Assembly (NCBI GenBank): GCA_032164245.1
Contig: JAVMKO010000003.1
Coordinates: 45,944,890-46,008,889 of the forward strand
Reading direction: 5' to 3'
Origin: Sternotherus odoratus
Taxonomy: Eukaryota > Chordata > Testudines > Kinosternidae
DNA length: 64,000 nt
The notes under the pieces were generated by a model. The model did not search any database and had not been told where the DNA came from. It saw nothing but the letters and a program-made list of their open reading frames with translations. The position numbers and the translations under genes are program-made. How positions within the stretch are numbered: position 1 is the stretch's first letter; each line of letters starts with the position of its first letter. Positions 56,815-64,000 of the stretch are shown piece after piece.

Positions 56815-57569
56815 CGCGCCCAGCGTCAGCCCGCCCGTAGCCACCGCGAAGTGGACCCCAGCCCCGGCCAGAGCGCTGCAGCCAGCCCGGCGCAGCCGGG
56901 GGCCCCGGGGCGGGCGGCAGCGGCCACGTCACTGCAGCCGGGCGGAAGCTGCCTCTGCCGCGGCGCCGCCCGGCCCTGAGCTAGCCCTCAGCCGCCATCT
57001 TTGGTGCTGGCAGGGACTCGCTGGGGGGAGGGGGGTTCACGGGGTCTCTCCCTCTGGACGTGGGGAGGATTTTGCTGCATCCATGATCCATCTCACTCGC
57101 ACCATTTGCAAGTCTCTCCTCTTCGGGCCCACGTGGAAGTGGTGTGTGTTGGGGGGGGAAGGGGCTAGGCTGAAATGATCAAGACACCCCTATATTTACA
57201 TGCTCAACTCCCAGCCCCTTCTGACCTGAGGGCAGGGATCACAGCTCCCCCATCTGAGTTCAGCTGCAGACAGACATTTAACTGCTCTATTTTATTGCTT
57301 TCGATTCATAAATAACTAAAATGTCTAATTCAAGGAAATAAAGGACAACCATGTCAAAACAGATAGACAAAACTTAATTGTAAGAGATGCTTCTTATACT
57401 TAATTTTCACAACTTATATCCACTAAGGAGCTAGTGGGAAGCATTTCCTCCAGCAAAATAAATGCTAGCAGTATTTTGCTTTCCCAACTTTGTCAAAAAT
57501 AGTTTGCTATATTTTTCTTGAGCTCATAGTGGTAAATTCATTTTGCACTAGGTTTGATGAGTACAGTTA

Positions 57570-57743
57570 GGGACCATCAAATCGTGGAGGTAAACGCATG
57601 GTTACGCAGGTGGTGTTAGAGAGAGGGGTGTGAGTTCAATCCTTGAGGGGGCCATTTAGGGATATGGGGCAAAAATGGGACTGGTCCTGCTTTGAGCAGT
57701 GGGTTGGACTAGATGATCTCCTGAGGTCCCTTCCAGCCTGATA
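57570..57743 (+). repeat. Diverged tortoise-type Pol III SINE
   Basis: B-box-like gagttcaatcc at 57632-57642, then gagggggccatttagggata and a CR1-like 3' part (ggttggactagatgatctcc). The A-box half is degraded. Adjoins the TSD of the hAT copy at 57752. Confidence 0.7.
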
Positions 57744-57751
57744 TTCTAAGA

Positions 57752-58383
<632 letters not shown>

Positions 58384-58463
58384 TTCTAAGATCAGGAACA
58401 GCCAACATGAATTCACCAAGGGCAAGTTATTCCTGACCAACCTGATTGCCTTCTATGATAAGA

Positions 58464-58673
58464 AGAATCAGAAAGGTAGCCATGTTAGTCTGGAATAGCA
58501 GAGGTAACAAAGTGTCCTGTGGCACCTTAAAGATTAACTATAAAGTATAGAAGCATAAGCTTTCGTGGGCTAATACCCATTTCGTCCGATGAAGTGGGTA
58601 TTAGCCCATGAAAGCTTATGCTTCTATACTTTATAGTTAGTCTTTAAGGTGCCACAGGACTCTTTGTTACCTC
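58464..58673. mobile_element. Penelope-derived head-to-head palindrome with 13-bp TSD
   Basis: TTCTATGATAAGA at 58451-58463 and TTCTATGATGAGA at 58674-58686. After a forward tail piece (ggtagccatgttagtctgg), arms 58500-58586 and 58588-58674 mirror each other with about 5 mismatches in 87. Each arm is hammerhead core plus tail. Inserted in CR1. Confidence 0.93.
58552..58622. ncRNA. Two opposed hammerhead-ribozyme-like motifs
   Basis: Plus strand: CCGATGAAGTGGG, loop, CCCATGAAAGC (58586-58622). Minus strand: GACGAAATGGG, loop, CCCACGAAAGC (58586-58552). They share their 5' edge, so transcripts of either strand contain one sense core. Confidence 0.55.
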
Positions 58674-59049
58674 TTCTATGATGAGATAACTGGATTTGTG
58701 GATGAGGGGAAATCAGTGGATGTGATATATCTTGACTTTAGCAAAGCTTTTGATTTGATCTCCCACAGTATTCTTGCCAGCAAGTTAAAAGGTATGGATT
58801 GGATTAATGGACTATAAGGTGGATAGATAGCTGGCTAGATTGTCAGGCTCAACAGGTAGTAACCAATGGTTCAATGTCTAGTTGGCAGCCGGTATCAAGC
58901 GGAGTGCCCCAGGGGTCAGTCCTAGGGCCAGTTTTGTTCAACATCTTTATTAATGATCTTAGTATCATCCGTGAACTTGCTAAGGGTGCAATCTATCCCA
59001 TTGTTTAGCACCTTAGCAAGTTCACAGATGACACTAAGCTGGGGGGAGA

Positions 59050-59361
59050 GGCAGACAATGAGCTCTGAGTCCTTGCTTCTCTCCTCTCCCTCCTGCTTCC
59101 TGAATGCCACAAGCCAGCTGATTGCCGCGGGCAGGAGGAGGGGTGGGGGTAGGCGCTGATCTGTGGGGTCTGCAGTGGGATGGGAGGTGCTGTGGGAGAG
59201 GAGGCGGGTGGCATAGGGAGGCTGCCAATTATGGACAAAGCAGGCAGTGAAACATTATAGCAAAGCATTGTACAACTTTAAATGGAGCATGTTCTGTAGT
59301 TGAGCAGGGACGTAAAATCGAAACTACGTTAAGTGAGAGGATGTTAAGTGGGGAGTTACTG
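59050..59361. mobile_element. Tigger-like relic (partial)
   Basis: Right end ttaagtggggagttactg followed by TA matches the terminus of 33583-35012 in inverse orientation; internal aagcattgtacaactttaaa is also shared. The left terminus is missing. Confidence 0.65.
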
Positions 59362-59363
59362 TA

Positions 59364-59800
59364 CTGACCTAACTCCCATTGTAGACAGAATTCTTCCGTT
59401 GACCTAGTTACCACTCTCAGTTGGGGGGTGGGGGGTGGAGATGGCTTACATACACTAATAGGAGAACTGCTTTCCAGTCAGGATAAGTAGTGTCTATACT
59501 TAAAATGCTACAGTGGTGCAGCTGCAGCATTTTTAGTGTAGACATACTGGTTTGGTCTACATTACAAACATATATAGGTATAACTACACTAGCAAAAATA
59601 CCCGGCATTGCTTGAGTCCGTTGGAGGGGGGTGAGATTTTAAAATTTTTCGAAAGGATTTCTCCAGTCAACATAGCTACTGCCTCTCAGGGAGGTGGAGT
59701 ACCTCTGCCTATTGGTGTAGGTAACCTCTTCACTAAGCTCTTCAGCTGTGCTGCTGCAGTGGTGCAGTGGTGTAAGTGTAGACAAGCCTATCATTTATAC
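59364..59800. repeat. Harbinger-like MITE fragments
   Basis: Several pieces of the 'gtctacact' type (gcatttttagtgtagacata, ggtctacattacaaac, tgtaagtgtagacaagccta) in succession; individual copies could not be separated. Confidence 0.45.
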
Positions 59801-59810
59801 CTTGCAAGTA

Positions 59811-60113
59811 CAGTAGACTCTCGATTATCCAGGATTGGGTTAACCAGGTTGTGGATTAACCAGGATGTAAAAAAAAATACGCGTAACTCGCAGGGCTGGC
59901 TTTGTTGCCGCCCCAAGCACAAAAGAAAAAAAACCACTAGGGCTCAGGGCAGCCAGTGAACCAACACCCCCTTCCCCCGGCGCAGGCTGGCTGGTGAACC
60001 AATTCACCTCCTCCCCCCACACACACATATTTCCTATGGATTGTGATTATCTGGGATTTTATTAACCAGGATTATTTTTTTCCCTATCATCCTGGATAAC
60101 TGAGAGTCTACTG
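59811..60113. mobile_element. Tigger/pogo-like MITE, 303 bp
   Basis: CAGTAGACTCTCGATTATCC and the inverse ggataactgagagtctactg, TA at 59809-59810 and 60114-60115. The centre includes cagggctggctttgttgccg, a hAT-type piece nested inside. Confidence 0.9.
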
Positions 60114-60602
60114 TAATTCAAATAAATCTAAAACAATTACCATTATGAGAACTGCTCTTTCTCATCTGAACCTCTCAAACTAACCGCCTCTCATCTAAGT
60201 ATAGCAAAATATCCAAGCAATTATATAAAATATTGCCCCACATGTCCTTTGCCATCTGATTGCAGGTTTGCATACCTGTCAATTGTGCAACCCTTTTCCA
60301 ATTATTATGCAAGTTCCATCCAGCAAACAATTGCCTCCATGTGTTGCTTTGAACATTAATGTGCAAGTATGCCAACAGGAAAGTGGAAAGAGATAGTGAC
60401 TCAAGTGTTATGGTTTGCAAAGGTAGATGAGGAATTTGGATAGAAAATCAAACAAACTGACCATGGAGGCAAGAGTTGAACTGTATTTTAACTAAGATCG
60501 CTGGTGTAACTCCACATCAGGAATTTTGACAAAGAACCATGATTTTAATACTTGCCTTCTGTTGCGTTTACAAAGCTAAAGTCGTGTTCTAAATTAACAA
60601 TA

Positions 60603-60895
60603 GGACCATGTCTGCACTAGACAGCTTATAGTGGCACAGCTGTACAATGCAACTGCACTGCTGTAAGATCTCTTGTGTAGCCACTCTATGCTGACGGGAG
60701 AGAGCTCTCCTCCCATCAATATAATTAAATTGACATAGAGGTAGCTATGTCGGCAGGAGACACTCTGCTGCCAACATAGTGCTGTCCACACCAGCTCTTC
60801 TGTTGGTGCAACTTGTATGTTGCTCAGGGGAGATTTTTTTTTACACCCCAGGTGACATAAGTTATATCGACAAAAGTGGTTGTGTAGACATAGCC
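60603..60895. mobile_element. Harbinger-like MITE
   Basis: GGACCATGTCTGCACTAG at the left, gttgtgtagacatagcc at the right followed by TTA; the left target copy is altered. Confidence 0.65.
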
Positions 60896-61190
60896 TTAGA
60901 TTGTTTTCTAGCAAAAAACAGAATCTGTCATTTGTGGTCAGGTAGCTGGATCTGCTTTTTCGAAGTCAAAATTCTGCCATATACTTTCAATAGTCAAACC
61001 ATTTTCAGCATCCACGTGCATGAAAATTGCAGTAGCACCCAACAGACAACCCTCTGTCCTGGAATCAGATATGCCAGGACCCAACAATTCAGCACCAAGC
61101 TTTGTGCCAGAATCAGACTTTGGCACCCAATAAGACTGACAAACCCAAATCAACATCCTCACTTGCTAAGGAAGGCTCAGAAGGGGGACA

Positions 61191-61397
61191 GGGGAGTGAT
61201 AGCTCAGTGGTTTGAGCATTGGCCTGCTAAACCTAGGATTGTGAGTTCAATCCTTGAGGGGGCCATTTAGGGATCTGGGGCAAAAAATCTGTCAGGGGAC
61301 AGTACTTGATCCTGCTAGTGTAGGCAGGGGACTGGACTCGATGACCTTCAAGGTCTTTCCAGTTCTAGGAGATTGGTATATCTCCATTTATTTAAAG
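61191..61397 (+). repeat. Tortoise Pol III (tRNA-derived) SINE, near full length
   Basis: A box tagctcagtgg (61200-61210) and B box gagttcaatcc (61243-61253), then gagggggccatttagggatc, a CR1-like 3' part (ggactcgatgaccttcaagg) and the end ggtatatctccattta. Such SINEs are known from cryptodiran turtles. Confidence 0.92.
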
Positions 61398-61793
61398 TGT
61401 GAGTAGCAGAACCATCTGCAGGTTGTTCACTTGTCAAACTTCTCACATTTCAAGAAACTTTGTAGATCACTCACATTTTTTCTGATTCTCTTTTTCATGG
61501 GCTTTCTGCAGCTTGCACTTTTGAGCACCACTCGTGCTTGTAGGCACTCAGGGTAGAAGGCACGGTGACTACAAGAATTCACCTACCAAGTTCTTCACCC
61601 CTCCAACTGATATTATTATTTTTGCTCAAGAAGGGTTGCTGAAGCCCATACAGAGCTTCTTCTAGAGCTGCTGCCTCATACAACTCCCTGGGCTCCTGCT
61701 CCACTGCCCTTTCATTGGTCCATTCCTCAGAACATAGGGAATGGGTGATGCCTGGGGAGCAGCAGAGGTAGCATCTCGGAGTGGGGGTGGGGG
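61398..61793. other. 5' flank, nothing recognised
   Basis: No gene or repeat boundary supported. Confidence 0.4.
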
Positions 61794-61801
61794 CTCAGTG
61801 C

Positions 61802-62628
61802 TAGGCTGACCATACGTCCCGTTTTGAATGGGACAGTCCCGTTTTTTACACATTTTCTGACCGTCCAGTCTTTTTAATAAAAATATCAAATTTGTCCCAT
61901 TTTTCATAAAAAAAAAACGGGATGCGGCTTATTTCAGGGACCCACGGCCGGGTCCCGCCTCCTCCCACAGCCCTTCAGTCCCTTCCCCTCCCCGGCCTGC
62001 TCCCCCCTCCCCTCCACCTCTGCAGAGCCCGCGCGGCGCAATTGGCTGGGCCGCCCCCACGTGTCGTGCGAGCCGGTTACTGCAGAGCCCGGCGCAACAG
62101 CAGAGTGGAGCTCAGCGGCGGCGGGCGGAGTGGAGCTGCTGGCCGGGCGGGAGCTGCCTGGTGCCTCGCTCCCCCCGCCCCCCCTCACATGGAGGAAATG
62201 CGGAGCCCAGCGTAGGTGGTGGCTGGGGAGGGGGGCACAGCGGCGGGGCCTGCAGGGATGGGATGAGCTGGGGGGTCATGGGGGAGGTGGGAAACTGTGG
62301 GGGTGGGGCTGCGTTTTGAGGCCGTTGGGGGGGTCTCTGGGGGTGTATTGGTTGCTAGTGGGGGGGCTATGGGGAGAGGTTGTGTAGAGAAGGCTGTGGG
62401 GTATAAGGGGTTGGGGGGTTGGTAGTGGGATGGTGTTGGAGGGTTGGTAGTGGGATGGTGTTGGGGGGGCCTGGAGGTGGTTATGTGAGGGTTGGGTATT
62501 GGTGACTTTATGGATATGGGGGGAGGGGGTTGCAGGGTTATATTTGGGGTCTGAAGGGAGTTATAACCCCGTCCCGTTTTTGCCATCCCAATGTCCCGTT
62601 TTTGTCACAAGGAAATATGGTCAGCCTA
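61802..62628. mobile_element. hAT non-autonomous element, 827 bp, perfect 8-bp TSD
   Basis: TAGGCTGACCATACGTCCCG at the left, aatatggtcagccta at the right; CTCAGTGC at 61794-61801 and 62629-62636. CpG-rich centre (61925-62200) then a G-rich degenerate tract. Its frames are artefacts. Confidence 0.93.
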
Positions 62629-62636
62629 CTCAGTGC

Positions 62637-64000
62637 AGCTTAGAAGCTGGGGAGCGCTGGTAGAAGTTGCAGGGGACATTAATCCTCCTGTGAGAGCTGC
62701 CCAGCACCACGAGACAATCTCTGAGCCATGCCCTGAGCAAGGCCAGCATGGACGAGGACAGCACAGAGGGGCAGAACTGGGAGAGCAAAGGCAGGCTTGC
62801 CAACAATCCTTAATTACAAGGGACATCCCTTATTTCTTCATCACTATACAACAAGAGCAGGAGTTGCTGAGTGCTCCAGAAAGCAGCCAGAAATACACTC
62901 TGGTGAATGTAGGTGAGTACTGCTTTTTATTATTCATTATTATTATTCATTATTATTAATAATTATTATTAATAACGATAATTATAATAATAGTATTGGG
63001 AGAAGGAGTGGGGCAAGGGTGCTAAGAAATCAGTCCCTTATTTTTGAAACACAATTTTGACCACCCTACCTGGCAATAGAGTTGCTAACTTTCTACTTGC
63101 ACAAAACCGAACACCCTTGCCTGCCCCTGCTCCTCCCTTCCTCCAAGGTCCCACCCCCGCTCACTCCATCACCCCTCCCTTTGTTTCTCGGTTGGGGGTG
63201 CAGACTCTGGGGCCAGAGATGAGGGATTTGGGGTGCAGGAGGGGGCTCTGGGCTGGGGCAGGGGGTTGGGATGCAAAACAGGATATAAGGCCTCTGGCTG
63301 GGGGTGCAGGCTCTGGGCTGGGGACGAAGGGGTTGGGGTGTAGGAGGGTGCTCCGGGCTGGGATTGAAGGTTTCGGAGAGCAGGAGGGGGATCAGGGCTA
63401 GAGCTGGGGCATGAGGTTGGGACCCAGCAGTGGGTCAGGAGTGCAGGCTCTGAGCAACACTTACCTCAAGCAGCTTCCAAAAGCAGTCAGCATGTCTGCC
63501 CTTCAGCTCCTACGCAGAGGCATGGCCAGGCGGGTTTGCACACTGCCCCGTCGGCAGGTGCCTTCCCCACGTTGGTGTCAGCACCTGGGGAGGGGGAGCA
63601 CGCAGAGCCCCATGGCTGCCAGCATGTGTAGGAGCTGGGGGGGAACGACATGCTGACTGCTTCCCGGGAACCTGCCAGCCCCACTGCACAGTGCCGCCAA
63701 CCGGACAGTCAATGGCCCAGTCAGAGGTGCAGACCGGAGCACCAGGATCCCTTTTCAACTGGGTGTTCCAGTTGAAAACTGGACATCTGGTCACCCTACT
63801 GGCACAGGCCCCAGGGACTCAGAGAGACCCCCTTCCCCATCCCCACTGTCACTGGGTCTCCAGTCGCAGAGAGACTCCAACCCACTGAATCTCACTGCAG
63901 CCCCATCTGCAGAGAGAGATGTCACTGTTTTGGGGTGGATATCAATGACATCTATAGAGCACTAAGCAGAGGCTGCTGAATATGTCATTCAGGGTACTAA
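62637..64000. repeat. Probable nested hAT-type relics to window end
   Basis: Pieces such as gccaacaatccttaatt, cagtcccttatttttgaaac, agttgctaactttctacttg and the terminus-like ggacatctggtcaccctact suggest two or more degraded hAT copies; G-rich degenerate repeats at 63180-63430 and an AT-rich TTA/ATT stretch at 62928-62995. Exact borders not determined; no exon seen. Confidence 0.4.

Larger units (their letters stand above)
58392..59046 (+). pseudogene. CR1 LINE reverse-transcriptase fragment, interrupted
   Basis: Translated pieces read HEFTKGK and LTNLIAFYDE before the insertion, then DVIYLDFSKAFDLISHSIL and [13 protein letters not shown] after it: the CR1 reverse transcriptase around its fingers/palm region. 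Split by the Penelope-derived insertion at 58464-58673. In-frame stops (for example in the tggactataaggtgg segment) and an internal inverted duplication at 58970-59026 show it is dead. Confidence 0.9.

Noticed and set aside
61191..61270. Functional tRNA gene
   Set aside because: A and B boxes are present but the cloverleaf is degenerate and the sequence continues into a CR1-like SINE tail.
61922..62586. Overlapping frames upstream of SLC17A5 that could be a divergent gene
   Set aside because: All lie within a TSD-bounded hAT element with a GC-rich, G-rich core.

Overview
The window is vertebrate nuclear DNA, most likely from a turtle (probably a cryptodire). I infer this from a vertebrate split gene with GT-AG introns, a tRNA-derived SINE of the tortoise Pol III type at 61191-61397, a CR1 LINE fragment, Penelope-like element tails, and many hAT, Tc1/mariner-Tigger and Harbinger-like non-autonomous DNA transposons. 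No prokaryotic gene, CRISPR array or operon is present, and nearly all open frames in the window are chance frames.

One protein-coding gene is supported: SLC17A5 (sialin, the lysosomal H+/sialic acid cotransporter) on the minus strand. All 11 coding exons are present (start codon at 56814, stop at 21949-21951). Their phases fit and every intron is GT-AG. Spliced, they give a 1479-nt CDS for 492 residues, against 495 in human. The gene has a CpG-island promoter at about 56390-57010.

Layout. 1-21948: sequence downstream of the gene, holding its unmapped 3' UTR and a dense mosaic of transposon copies. These include an LTR-like element bounded by an 80-bp direct duplication (2816-5092), a nested Harbinger/hAT pair, and a Penelope-like element with a GIY-YIG endonuclease frame (15957-16824). 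21949-56814: SLC17A5, whose introns carry many further insertions, several with clear target-site duplications (TSDs). 56815-64000: 5' flank with the CpG island, a hAT copy carrying a pure (AC)75 tract about 1 kb upstream of the start codon, a CR1 reverse-transcriptase fragment split by a palindromic Penelope-derived insertion, Tigger-like relics, a full SINE and a hAT copy with perfect TSD.

The most notable non-genic signal is a set of Penelope-derived repeats carrying hammerhead-ribozyme-like cores (CYGANGA, stem, GAAA). Several are arranged as head-to-head palindromes and flanked by 8-14 bp TSDs. Coordinates of exons and TSD-bounded elements were read base by base. Family names for repeats rest on termini, TSD length and recognisable motifs, not on a database search.
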